From positions 1 to 60,309 of IMG/VR virus record IMGVR_UViG_3300035670_000225: 60,309 nt of DNA. One strand, given 5' to 3'. The stretch comes from a virus. A program made the translations under genes and the position numbers. A model generated the notes under the pieces. That model was not told the DNA's origin and ran no database searches. It worked only from the letters and a program-made list of their open reading frames with translations. The first letter of the stretch is position 1, and every line of letters starts with the position of its first letter. Shown here piece by piece: positions 17,052 to 25,355 of the stretch.

Positions 17052-18131
17052 ATGACGATGACAAAATCGTCAGTGCCTAGAGTTAATCCGTTAAATCCAA
17101 CGCTATATGCGCTACTGGAGCACAAGTTTGGAGAAGTCAAAATTGCTAACGCCGGTTCTGCGGCTAATATTCAACGGTTTCCAGACCCGTTGCGACCGGG
17201 GCGAATAATCACGCAGGCCCATTGGTGGGGCGAGTATTATTGCGTCAACTGCCCGTTTTGTAATGACGTCGGAAATCGGTTGTGGATCAACCACCTGTAC
17301 GGCGCCGATTACAACCCGCGAACCGGCCGCCGCACCGATACGTTTTTAGCGCACTGCTACAAAAATGATTGCGTCGCAGCAGAGGGGCGCTCCGCGCAAC
17401 TAGAAGATATGATTTTTGGCCCCGGCAAGTGGGCTAACAGAAAATTAGCGATCCGCACGGGCGACATGTCGCAGGCTACGGAAACGATTGACGCCCCCGG
17501 CGATATTATCTCCCTGCGCGATCTGCCCGATAATCATCCGGCCGTCGAGTATCTTTCCGCGCGCGGATTTGATATCAATGAACTTTCTGATGTGTTTAAC
17601 GTTGGTGTGTGCGCAAAAGCCCCGACACGTTATCGCATTATGAACGGTCGCATTTACATTCCGTCGTTTTTCAACGGCCAGTTAGTTGCGTGGCAGGGCC
17701 GGCTTGCGCGAAACACAACGAGTAAGCAAGAGATCAAATATTACACGCAAGGCCGCAAAAGTCGCGCCCTGTACAACTACGACACGGCGCGCAATGAGTC
17801 TGCGGTTGTGCTAGTCGAAGGCGCGCCCAGCGTCTGGCGAATTGGGCGGGCTGGGGTATCTATCTTCGGTAAGACGTTGTCGTATTGGCAGGAAAACACG
17901 GTGGCAACGACGTGGGCTGGAAAACCTGTTTTCGTTGTGCTAGATTGCGACGCCCAAAAGGAGTTGGAGCACGTGGTCACGCAACTGTGCCAGCACAATT
18001 TACACGTTGTTCCTGTCGTGTTGCCGGATGAACGTGATCCCGCTGACTATTCTCGCGGCGATCTTCGCGACATTCTTTCCGCCGCCGCCTCTGCGGTTGG
18101 CGTTTCGGCGAATCTGTCTTTCTTAGAGTGA
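17052..18131 (+). CDS. DnaG-type DNA primase
   Basis: A 359-residue primase with an N-terminal zinc-binding region (CVNCPFC at 64-70, then HCYKNDC at 101-107) and a TOPRIM catalytic core: VVLVEGAPSVWR (Glu256) and VFVVLDCDAQ (Asp298, Asp300). The segment MNGRIYIPSFFNGQLVAWQGR in between is the usual RNA polymerase domain strand pair. It makes RNA primers for lagging-strand synthesis. It is short compared with bacterial DnaG (about 600 residues) because it lacks the C-terminal helicase-binding domain. Located 8 nt after the DnaB-like helicase gene and 3 nt before the polymerase gene. Confidence 0.88.
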   Translation: MTMTKSSVPRVNPLNPTLYALLEHKFGEVKIANAGSAANIQRFPDPLRPGRIITQAHWWGEYYCVNCPFCNDVGNRLWINHLYGADYNPRTGRRTDTFLAHCYKNDCVAAEGRSAQLEDMIFGPGKWANRKLAIRTGDMSQATETIDAPGDIISLRDLPDNHPAVEYLSARGFDINELSDVFNVGVCAKAPTRYRIMNGRIYIPSFFNGQLVAWQGRLARNTTSKQEIKYYTQGRKSRALYNYDTARNESAVVLVEGAPSVWRIGRAGVSIFGKTLSYWQENTVATTWAGKPVFVVLDCDAQKELEHVVTQLCQHNLHVVPVVLPDERDPADYSRGDLRDILSAAASAVGVSANLSFLE

Positions 18132-18134
18132 GTT

Positions 18135-21100
18135 ATGTCGTCTGCTGTATCTTTAAACCACAGGCACGCAAGCGCGTTATATGATGATTCTGGCGCGGAA
18201 TTGACGGCTGAACTGTTTCCAATGGTGGCTTTAGATTCCATTGGAATGCCGCCCGCCGGCGCCGATTTTATTGCACACGCTGTCGCGCTCGGGGATGATC
18301 CGGCAGTCGTGAACATCAAGAACAAGAAAAAACTGCCGGTCGGAGAAAAGTTGGTCCATTTGTATCGGGCCGCTCTTTACGACCCCAATTTCTCTATGCC
18401 GATTACGTTGAAAAGCGGAATCGAAGTTGTTCAGTTTTTGCCGGGCCATCTTTTGAAATACGGCACGGGCGACGACCCGGTCTACGGGCCGAAGCCGGCG
18501 CGTGTCATGATTGTCAGTAAAATTCCCGGGATCAACGAACTCAATGATCGCAGCGCTATTACGGGCCCGGTCATGGAGCCGATGTTTAAGGCCCTGCGTC
18601 AATGCGGCTTCAACCCGCGCGACTACCGCGAGTGGTACATTACGCACGCGTGCAAATTCGGCTCCCCGACGCCTGACACGCCCGCCGTACCTGCGGCTTG
18701 GATTAAAAATTGCGCCGTATTGTTGGCGCAAGAAATCCGGCTCACCAAGCCCGATTTTATTTTGTGTCTTGGGAATGAGGCGACCAAAGCCGTACTGAAT
18801 ACGACGGCGAGTGTCTCCGAATTGTCCGGCCGCGCGACTACGCTGCAAACCTATGACGCCGAAGGCAACGCCCGCGATATCAAAGTAATGTCGATTATGC
18901 ATCCCGGCTACGTCATGCGAAAGCCAGAGATGTACGAGGATTTTTGTGGGCAACTTTCTCGTTTTAAGGATTTAATCGAGAACCGCGAAACGGTGGTCGA
19001 AGAGGTCGATCACGCAGATATTTACACGGAGGAGACGCTGCGTGAAACCGTCGACGCCATGCTGGCCGACCCAGACCCAAATGCCAATATCATCGCAGTC
19101 GACTGCGAGTGGCACGGCGACTATCCTACAGAAGACGGCGCGTATTTGCGCACGATTCAGATATCTAATAAAGATAAGTGGGCGCGCACTATCGTTTTGC
19201 GGCATCAAGGCGGCGCGGAAGCGTTTAAGCCAAACTTGGCCGCAGCCCGCGCGCAATTGCAGCGGCTGCTCAAAAGTACGCCGGAAAGAGCCGTTCGAGT
19301 TGGGGGGCATTTCTTCCGTGCTGACCTGCCATGGCTTATTGATTTTGGCGTGGATTTGCGCCCGGAGTATGCTCCCGCCCCCGATCCCGAAGACCGTTCC
19401 CGCGGAGGTTGGGATACCAGCCTCATGTACCACGCCGTTAATGAGTGCGCCAAGTATGGTCTCGACGTTTGCTCCATGCGTTTCACGTCAGCCCCTACTT
19501 ACTGGGACGAACTTAACGAGTGGCGAAAGCGTTATCGCGCAGAAAAAAAATTAAAAGCCAGTGATATGGCCGGCTATGGCGATTGCCCCGCGCACATTTT
19601 GCACCCATACGGCAACTACGACGCCGATGTGACACGACGCATTATGATGCACTTTTACGGAACTAACGGCGAAGATGGCGCAATAGCCAAAGACCAGCAC
19701 GGACACGACTGCTGGTTACCGTATTGGACTGCACATCAAGCGTCCCTGTCATTTTTGGAAATGGAAATGACCGGCCTACTCGTCGACCGTACGCGGGCCG
19801 ATGAGTTGACGACTTTATTTATGAACACGCAGGATCGGTTGTTGGTAGAAATTCGGCAAGAACTTAACTGGCCAGATTTCAACCCTAAAAGTCAACCGCA
19901 ATTGTCGGTCGCCCTGTTCGGCGCGCAGTTTTCGAATCGATATACAAATCCGCCTAATGTTCCGGAAGACGCGCAACTTTTGAACTTACGGCCTGTGAAA
20001 ACTACAGGCAAACGCCCGGTGCTATGGAATGAAATGAGTTGGAGGGGCGTAAACCCCGACACCGCCACGCCTAGCACAGACAAAGAAAGCCTTGGTATTC
20101 TCGGGCACATTAACGCAACTGCGGCTAAAATTCGCGACTACAAGTTCATCAGCCAAGTGTTGCAGTCGGTATTGCGTAAACCCTCCACCACGGAAGACGG
20201 AGATTACGAGGTCGATGAAAACGGTAATTACTCGTATGAAAAAGGTTTGGTCGGCTGTGTCCACGCCGACGGTAAGGTCCGTACTCACTTTTTTCAAACC
20301 AAGGAAACGGGCCGCGCCTCCTCATCTCGACCACCTTTGCAAAATCTCAGTTCGCGGCGAGAAAACGACTACGCACGAATTCTTGGAAACCAATACCAGC
20401 ATCCAGTTCGATCGATATTGCGCGTCCCGCCCGGTTACGTCGGGATCGAAACGGACCTCACTGGTGCGGAATTGGCGGTCCTCGCGTGGTTAAGCCAAGA
20501 CGCCGATATGATTGAACATGTGCGACGGAACATATTGCCAGAAAACCATCCAGACCACTACGACATTCATAGCCAGCAGGCAGTGAAAACTTTTAACATC
20601 ACTGACTGCCCGCCAACAAAAGAAGGTCTGAAAAAAGCAGGCAAAAAGGGTTTGCGCGTCGCCGCCAAGAACGTCAACTTTGGCATTCCTTATGGTCGCG
20701 GCGCCGAGGCGCTGGCGCGGCAATGCAAAGAAGAGGGGGAAGACGTTACGGCCGACGAGTGCCAAGCGATGATCGAGGCTTATTTTGCGTCATATCCTCG
20801 CACGCGCACATTTCTAGCCGAATGTCGCGCTCGCTCTCAAGACCCCGGCTGGATTATCGGCCCCTACGGGCGGATGCGGCGTTTTGTGCCGTCTAAGGAC
20901 CGGGCGATCCGCGGCGAGCAAGAGCGGCAAGCGCAGAACTTTCCGATTCAAGGCGGTGTGGCTGATGCTGTGTCTATTGCGCTGTCAAACTTTTATCAGT
21001 ACCGCGAAACGCATCCAGAGATTGATTACAAAATTGCGCTGCAGATTCATGACGCTATTGTGTTGCTCGTGCCGATTGAGCACGCTGAACAAGTGTACAA

Positions 21101-21293
21101 AGAGGTGGTGCCTAAATGCATGGTGGATGACGTTCCCTTTTATCCGCGGAAATTAGACGGGTCTATGATCTCCGCGGGTCCGTATCGATTTGGTTCTTCT
21201 CGCGAAGTGTTTGTTCACTGGGGCGAAACCCTGAACGCAGAGGACGCCCACGCGCTTGGATTGCGATGGTTGGCCGAGGAATTGGGGGCTTGA
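18135..21293 (+). CDS. Family A DNA polymerase with N-terminal UDG-like domain
   Basis: A 1052-residue three-part protein. Residues about 100-280 resemble family 4/5 uracil-DNA glycosylase: MIVSKIPG (125-132), ILCLGNEA (209-216) and MHPGYVMRKP (255-264). However, the motif-1 acidic/Asn residues of active enzymes look altered, so it may be inactive. Residues about 315-510 are a DEDDy 3'-5' exonuclease: VDCEWH (Asp323, Glu325), FFRADLPW (Asp397) and YGNYDADV (Tyr492, Asp496). Residues about 530-1052 are the polymerase: motif A ETDLTGAEL (Asp774, Glu779), motif B RVAAKNVNFGIPYG (Arg841, Lys845, Phe849) and motif C QIHDAIV (His972, Asp973). It is the replicative polymerase of the phage. UDG-like/PolA fusions are known in SPO1-like phages. 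Confidence 0.93.
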   Translation: MSSAVSLNHRHASALYDDSGAELTAELFPMVALDSIGMPPAGADFIAHAVALGDDPAVVNIKNKKKLPVGEKLVHLYRAALYDPNFSMPITLKSGIEVVQFLPGHLLKYGTGDDPVYGPKPARVMIVSKIPGINELNDRSAITGPVMEPMFKALRQCGFNPRDYREWYITHACKFGSPTPDTPAVPAAWIKNCAVLLAQEIRLTKPDFILCLGNEATKAVLNTTASVSELSGRATTLQTYDAEGNARDIKVMSIMHPGYVMRKPEMYEDFCGQLSRFKDLIENRETVVEEVDHADIYTEETLRETVDAMLADPDPNANIIAVDCEWHGDYPTEDGAYLRTIQISNKDKWARTIVLRHQGGAEAFKPNLAAARAQLQRLLKSTPERAVRVGGHFFRADLPWLIDFGVDLRPEYAPAPDPEDRSRGGWDTSLMYHAVNECAKYGLDVCSMRFTSAPTYWDELNEWRKRYRAEKKLKASDMAGYGDCPAHILHPYGNYDADVTRRIMMHFYGTNGEDGAIAKDQHGHDCWLPYWTAHQASLSFLEMEMTGLLVDRTRADELTTLFMNTQDRLLVEIRQELNWPDFNPKSQPQLSVALFGAQFSNRYTNPPNVPEDAQLLNLRPVKTTGKRPVLWNEMSWRGVNPDTATPSTDKESLGILGHINATAAKIRDYKFISQVLQSVLRKPSTTEDGDYEVDENGNYSYEKGLVGCVHADGKVRTHFFQTKETGRASSSRPPLQNLSSRRENDYARILGNQYQHPVRSILRVPPGYVGIETDLTGAELAVLAWLSQDADMIEHVRRNILPENHPDHYDIHSQQAVKTFNITDCPPTKEGLKKAGKKGLRVAAKNVNFGIPYGRGAEALARQCKEEGEDVTADECQAMIEAYFASYPRTRTFLAECRARSQDPGWIIGPYGRMRRFVPSKDRAIRGEQERQAQNFPIQGGVADAVSIALSNFYQYRETHPEIDYKIALQIHDAIVLLVPIEHAEQVYKEVVPKCMVDDVPFYPRKLDGSMISAGPYRFGSSREVFVHWGETLNAEDAHALGLRWLAEELGA

Positions 21294-21317
21294 TTCTTCC
21301 TCGTGGTCTGCTAGACT
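21290..21317 (+). promoter_or_regulatory. Possible sigma70-like promoter
   Basis: TTGATT (21290-21295) and TAGACT (21312-21317) are separated by 16 nt. Each matches the sigma70 consensus at four of six positions. It would drive the strongly biased gene at 21409. The evidence is consensus similarity only. Confidence 0.25.
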
Positions 21318-21386
21318 GGCGGTAACCACGCGGGAGCCTCAACAGCATCCCGTACTTTATTAACAACGCTGGGTACGATACCCAGC
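21302..21386 (+). promoter_or_regulatory. Structured leader before the 21409 gene
   Basis: Between the polymerase and the next gene lie two potential hairpins: CGTGGT (21302-21307) with ACCACG (21325-21330), and a perfect 8-bp stem GCTGGGTA/TACCCAGC (21368-21375 with 21379-21386) with a 3-nt loop, followed by an A-rich tract and the RBS AAAGAGG. No U-run follows, so it is not an intrinsic terminator. A segment ACGCGG...ACAGCATCCC in between loosely resembles the repeated element at 33031/59080. It probably stabilises or controls the downstream mRNA. Confidence 0.45.
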
Positions 21387-21408
21387 ACAACAAAGAAAGA
21401 GGCTTAAA

Positions 21409-22776
21409 ATGCCACGGTATGATTCTGAAAATCTTGCTGCCATCGACCCCGAGTTCCGTCGGCAGCACAATCTGGATAACGGCCCCCGCAAGAACAGCCC
21501 GTATACATACGGCAAAAACGTTCTGATTGCGGCTGGCAACGAACTCATGGCCAACGGCTTGTGCTTGCGGCTGATGCCCATGTACGAAGAGGGCGCCGGC
21601 CAGCGCCAATTTGTCAATTTCCGCGAGGGTGCGGACGACGTCGCCATCGGCGACTGGTGCCGGTTGCGGACCGTGGCGCACTGGGTTGGTAATCCCGGCG
21701 TGTGCATGATCCTGACTGACGGTTCGCCGGAAATGGACTTGCGTGAGAATCCGTACAACCTGTTGTACAACGTCGCGTGGAAGAACAAGGAAACTCCGGG
21801 TATCGGCCGGCTTTACAGCGAACTGCTTCAGAAGCCGAAGGTCATGAAGTCGCACATCGGCTCGCTGACCAAACCCGAGAAGATTCTGTTTGTGTCGGCT
21901 AGCATCGTCGGCACTGATGATCGCGGGCAGATTGTGCTGAGCCAGTTCCTCGACGACCCGAAGAAGAACGCGCGCGTAATCGGCCTTAAGTTCAGCGCCC
22001 TTCAATCGCTGTTCTCGATTCTTAAGGTCCGCGATCCCGATACCAACGAGTACTTGACCGGCGACATGCTGTCGTTTGGTCCGGCTAAATTGCTCACTAT
22101 CCTGCCCGAGGCTTACCAGAGCAAAGAGCAGAAGGTGATGGGCATCGGCGCCGACGGCCCTGAGACGTTCTTCTGCCCGAAGTACGCCCGCGGCCCGAAG
22201 GACTCGCAGTACATCGTTGGCTACCCGCCGCCGGATCGCCGCAGCGCCTTCACCCACTTCGCGATTGTTCATGACTCCTACAACGGTCAGCAGATTTCGT
22301 TGGAAGATCACGCCGACCGCATCGCCGAAGAGGCGCAGTCGTGGGATCAGATGCTGAACGTACTGTCGTACGAAGAGCAGGCGGAAAAGTTGGCGGGCGC
22401 GTTTCCGCGCGAGGCGCTTGAGTTTGCGTGGCGTGAGTATCCGCAGTACTTGCGTACGCTGGGTCGTGGTTCGTCTTCTCCCGCTCCGAGTTCGTCGGCG
22501 TCTGAGTTTATTGACGACGAGAACGACGAGGCCGTGCAGGCGTTCCAGCAGCGACCCGCGGCGAAGAGCGCCCCGGCGCCGAAGCCGGCCCCCAAGGACC
22601 CTCCGGCGCCTTGGGACCCCGTAGACGCCGAGGTCAGCCCGGAAGACGCCGAGGCTGTAGCGGGTCTGTTTGACGCGGCAACCGCCCCGGCAGCAGAAGA
22701 GCCCGCGACTGAGAAGTTGAAGCCGGCGGACATCCTTGCGCGTGCGCGTGCTAAGGCTGCCAAGTTGAAGAAGTAG
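21409..22776 (+). CDS. Putative ssDNA-binding or replication accessory protein
   Basis: A 455-residue protein of unrecognised family. Residues 1-345 form one mixed alpha/beta domain with many aromatic residues; about 350-440 is a disordered Pro/Ala/Ser linker with acidic patches (IDDENDE), ending in a basic Ala/Lys helix (ARARAKAAKLKK). It lies between the DNA polymerase and RecA genes, has its own structured leader and a terminator, and uses G/C-ending codons more than its neighbours (AAG, CTG, ATC), which suggests high expression. That combination is what a phage ssDNA-binding protein (gp32 type) would show. The assignment is inferred from context, not homology. Confidence 0.6.
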   Translation: MPRYDSENLAAIDPEFRRQHNLDNGPRKNSPYTYGKNVLIAAGNELMANGLCLRLMPMYEEGAGQRQFVNFREGADDVAIGDWCRLRTVAHWVGNPGVCMILTDGSPEMDLRENPYNLLYNVAWKNKETPGIGRLYSELLQKPKVMKSHIGSLTKPEKILFVSASIVGTDDRGQIVLSQFLDDPKKNARVIGLKFSALQSLFSILKVRDPDTNEYLTGDMLSFGPAKLLTILPEAYQSKEQKVMGIGADGPETFFCPKYARGPKDSQYIVGYPPPDRRSAFTHFAIVHDSYNGQQISLEDHADRIAEEAQSWDQMLNVLSYEEQAEKLAGAFPREALEFAWREYPQYLRTLGRGSSSPAPSSSASEFIDDENDEAVQAFQQRPAAKSAPAPKPAPKDPPAPWDPVDAEVSPEDAEAVAGLFDAATAPAAEEPATEKLKPADILARARAKAAKLKK

Positions 22777-22784
22777 TCTTTTCG

Positions 22785-22846
22785 CCGCCGCAATGTCGCG
22801 GGTGTCCCGGGATTTTGCCCCGGCATTGCGGCGGTTATTTTATTTT
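22785..22846 (+). terminator. Rho-independent terminator
   Basis: CCGCCGCAATG (22785-22795) pairs perfectly with CATTGCGGCGG (22824-22834), an 11-bp stem with a 28-nt loop that itself can fold (CCCGGG...CCCCGG). The stem is followed by TTATTTTATTTTT. It closes transcription after the putative ssDNA-binding protein gene, which is consistent with that gene being expressed as a separate strong unit. Confidence 0.8.
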
Positions 22847-22871
22847 TACACGCACAAAGGGCAGATTGTTT

Positions 22872-24248
22872 ATGGGCCGCAAGAAAAAGAACGAAGATAA
22901 TGATATCAGTGTGTTCGACGTTAACGGCGAACACCCCGTTATTACGGAAGTGCTAAAAGCCGCCGCCGAGGACAATGACCCGCTAATTGGCATACCCCTG
23001 CCAACCTTGGCGGCGCGTTACCTGCTTCAGGCGAATATTTTTCCGCTGTCGCGATTCACGCAATTGCGCGGCGAATTTAGCGCGGGTAAATCAGCGTTGT
23101 TGCTGGAGATTATGCGGTGGTTTCACGTCTACGGCGGCGGCGCCATCCTGATCGACACCGAGAACAAGGGTAGTCCGACTATGTTGGCGGGCATGCTGGG
23201 GCATAACCCGCAGCACATCGCCCGCACGAAGGTCACGACGGCCGCCAGCGTAGAAGAGTGGCAGAGCAAGTACATGGGTTTTTGCAAGGCCATCCACGCG
23301 CAGATCGACGCGGCAAACGCTCCTGACCGTGTCATCCCAATTTGTATTGGCGTCGATTCTATCTCGGCCGTCGAGGTAGATAGGCGTGTGGAAAAGGTTG
23401 CCGACGAAGGCCACGCGGCTGCCGGCCATCCTTATCTGGCTCGTAACCTTTCAGACTTTATGCGGACAGCGCTAGTGCCCACGTTGCGGCACTATCCGAT
23501 TGCTTTGATCGCTACGAATCACCTCAAGGAGGAGATTAATAGCATGGGTTTTGGTCCGCCCAAAAAGTACGCCCCGGGCGGCGCCAGCCTCGACTATTAC
23601 CCGACCTTAATCATCGACATGCAGAAAGCGGCACGAAACAACATTGTTTCCGGCCGCGCCGAAGGTCAGGCCGTACGGCTTATGGCTACCAAGAATAATT
23701 TGGGCGCTCCCGGCCGTAAGTTGGTCGTAAACCTAATGTGGTACAACGACATCGTTTCAGCAAAGGACGCTGAAGGAAATGAAAATTACCGAAACCAGCA
23801 GTATCACTACTGGGACTGGCATACGGCGTCTATTCGCCTGCTTATGGATTTGCAGGCGGCAGACAAAAAGCCCGCACCCGGAATCGACCCGAAGTTGCCG
23901 GCGCTCGTCAAACAGGTGTGCGACTTTGAGTACAAGCACGGCACCAAGAACGCCGAAACGCCGCTTGTTTATTCAACGGCTCTCGGCATCACGAAGCAGA
24001 ACGCGATCTCCGAGGTGGAGGCGTCAATGGCGCTCGAAGAGAATAAAAAGGTGCTCGGCGTTTTGCACGGGTTGCTCGGAGTCAACGAATACACTATTTG
24101 TGACCCGGCTAAAAAGTATCGCGAGCAAGTTATGGCCGAGTTGAAGCAGCAGCAGATGACCGACGTGCCTGAACTTATGGCTGCCGCCAGCATGTCAGGG
24201 GCCAGCATTATTCCAGAAGATTTTGATCCGCTAGGACAAGTAGATTGA
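22872..24248 (+). CDS. RecA/UvsX-like recombinase
   Basis: A 458-residue RecA-fold ATPase. ATG 22872 is chosen because the upstream in-frame ATG at 22815 lies in the terminator loop. Walker A is RGEFSAGKSA (67-74), the next strand is AILIDTENKG (91-100, catalytic Glu97), Walker B is ICIGVDSIS (Asp162), and the ATNHLKEEINSMGFG stretch corresponds to the L2 DNA-binding loop region. The C-terminal about-150 residues are an extension not seen in short UvsX. It forms the strand-exchange filament and, with SbcCD, UvsW and RuvC-like proteins, gives the phage a full recombination-dependent replication set. Confidence 0.87.
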   Translation: MGRKKKNEDNDISVFDVNGEHPVITEVLKAAAEDNDPLIGIPLPTLAARYLLQANIFPLSRFTQLRGEFSAGKSALLLEIMRWFHVYGGGAILIDTENKGSPTMLAGMLGHNPQHIARTKVTTAASVEEWQSKYMGFCKAIHAQIDAANAPDRVIPICIGVDSISAVEVDRRVEKVADEGHAAAGHPYLARNLSDFMRTALVPTLRHYPIALIATNHLKEEINSMGFGPPKKYAPGGASLDYYPTLIIDMQKAARNNIVSGRAEGQAVRLMATKNNLGAPGRKLVVNLMWYNDIVSAKDAEGNENYRNQQYHYWDWHTASIRLLMDLQAADKKPAPGIDPKLPALVKQVCDFEYKHGTKNAETPLVYSTALGITKQNAISEVEASMALEENKKVLGVLHGLLGVNEYTICDPAKKYREQVMAELKQQQMTDVPELMAAASMSGASIIPEDFDPLGQVD

Positions 24249-24255
24249 TTTTAAA

Positions 24256-24450
24256 ATGGCTGCTAAAAATATACCTAAAGTATATGCGCAGTCTTTTTTT
24301 CAAAGTGATTTGCCGCAGCGTCTTCGAGACTCGGCAAAGGCTTGTCGAGCAATAGATCGTGCGCCGCTATTGCGGGAAGCGGCCGATTGGATTGAGCGGT
24401 TAGAAAAAGAACTTTCTAAGAAAAAAACGCATGGACAGGCAAAGCAATAA
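24256..24450 (+). CDS. Hypothetical small protein
   Basis: A 64-residue, basic, helical protein. The pattern LPQRLRDSAKACRAIDRAPLLREAADWIERLEKEL is amphipathic and coiled-coil-like at the end. It begins 7 nt after the recombinase gene and overlaps the next gene by 20 nt. The function is unknown. Confidence 0.6.
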   Translation: MAAKNIPKVYAQSFFQSDLPQRLRDSAKACRAIDRAPLLREAADWIERLEKELSKKKTHGQAKQ

Positions 24451-24748
24451 ATACAACGGCTATAGCCCGTCAGACAAAGATATTATTGTTGATGGGTACA
24501 GGCTAATTTGTACGTCGATCGCGTGCCCCGAGCAGTACGACGTATTTGACGACTTGAGCGCAGAGCAGGTTGGTTACCTCCGGCTCCGGCACGGCTACTT
24601 CCGGGCCGACTATCCGGCCTGCGGCGGCAAAACAGTATACGACGCCGAAACAGCCGGCGACGGCCTATTTGATGAAGACGAGCGCATGCCGCAATTGACC
24701 GCGGCCGTTGCAGCGCTCGCCGCTGCCCGGTCGGGGGCTGCCTCGTGA
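24431..24748 (+). CDS. Hypothetical protein
   Basis: A 105-residue protein with alternating Tyr/Asp residues (CPEQYDVFDDL, FRADYPACGG) and an Ala-rich C-terminal helix. No family recognised. It overlaps the genes on both sides (20 nt and 4 nt), indicating translational coupling. Confidence 0.6.
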   Translation: MDRQSNKYNGYSPSDKDIIVDGYRLICTSIACPEQYDVFDDLSAEQVGYLRLRHGYFRADYPACGGKTVYDAETAGDGLFDEDERMPQLTAAVAALAAARSGAAS

Positions 24749-25344
24749 CGGATTCTCGCGATCAGTTTTTCGACAAACTATTTGACGAAGCAGCGCGACT
24801 GCAGACTAGCGGCTTTCAACGGCAATTGTCGTACGAGAGCCGTTTGGTACGCCGGGTGTTCAACGAGTGCGGCGTGAAGCCGCCAAGTTGGGGGCAGTTG
24901 GTCAACCTATGCAAAGCCGAAACCGGTACGCATGAAATGAGTTGCGGCTGGTTTAACAGTACGTTCCCGCGCTTTCCCGCGACGCTGTGCGGGAAAAGAA
25001 TCGGATACTGCGGCTACCGAAAAGACGAGGCTGGCAATAAAAAAAGCCTGTCGCTGTATCAGTTAACAATTGCGGAATTGTTGGCTGTTAAACACAACAT
25101 TATGGTGCGCACAATATCAAAAGCGCTGCATGTTTTGGGCGTCGAGCCGGCGCAGCCGTTTGCTTTTGTTTTTCCGGTTGTCAAAAGATTTTTTGTGGCG
25201 CATAATATGGACCTGCCTGCAAAACCCGCCGGCGACACTCCGCGGGTTTGCTGGACATACTGCACGACTGACGGCGCGATTATGCACGTCGAGCACTCGA
25301 CAACATTTTTTGGCGCACTAGGCGGCGACTGGTTCGAACTGTAG
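24745..25344 (+). CDS. Hypothetical protein
   Basis: A 199-residue protein, start overlapping the previous stop by 4 nt. Contains scattered Cys residues and an aromatic-rich C-terminus (HSTTFFGALGGDWFEL). No domain recognised. Its place after the recombinase block gives no specific clue. Confidence 0.65.
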   Translation: MTDSRDQFFDKLFDEAARLQTSGFQRQLSYESRLVRRVFNECGVKPPSWGQLVNLCKAETGTHEMSCGWFNSTFPRFPATLCGKRIGYCGYRKDEAGNKKSLSLYQLTIAELLAVKHNIMVRTISKALHVLGVEPAQPFAFVFPVVKRFFVAHNMDLPAKPAGDTPRVCWTYCTTDGAIMHVEHSTTFFGALGGDWFEL

Positions 25345-25355
25345 GAGGCGGCGCC

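Noticed and set aside
22815-22871. Earlier start for the recombinase
   Set aside because: It lies within the terminator hairpin and would add a low-similarity N-terminus; ATG 22872 has an RBS-like AAAGGG upstream.
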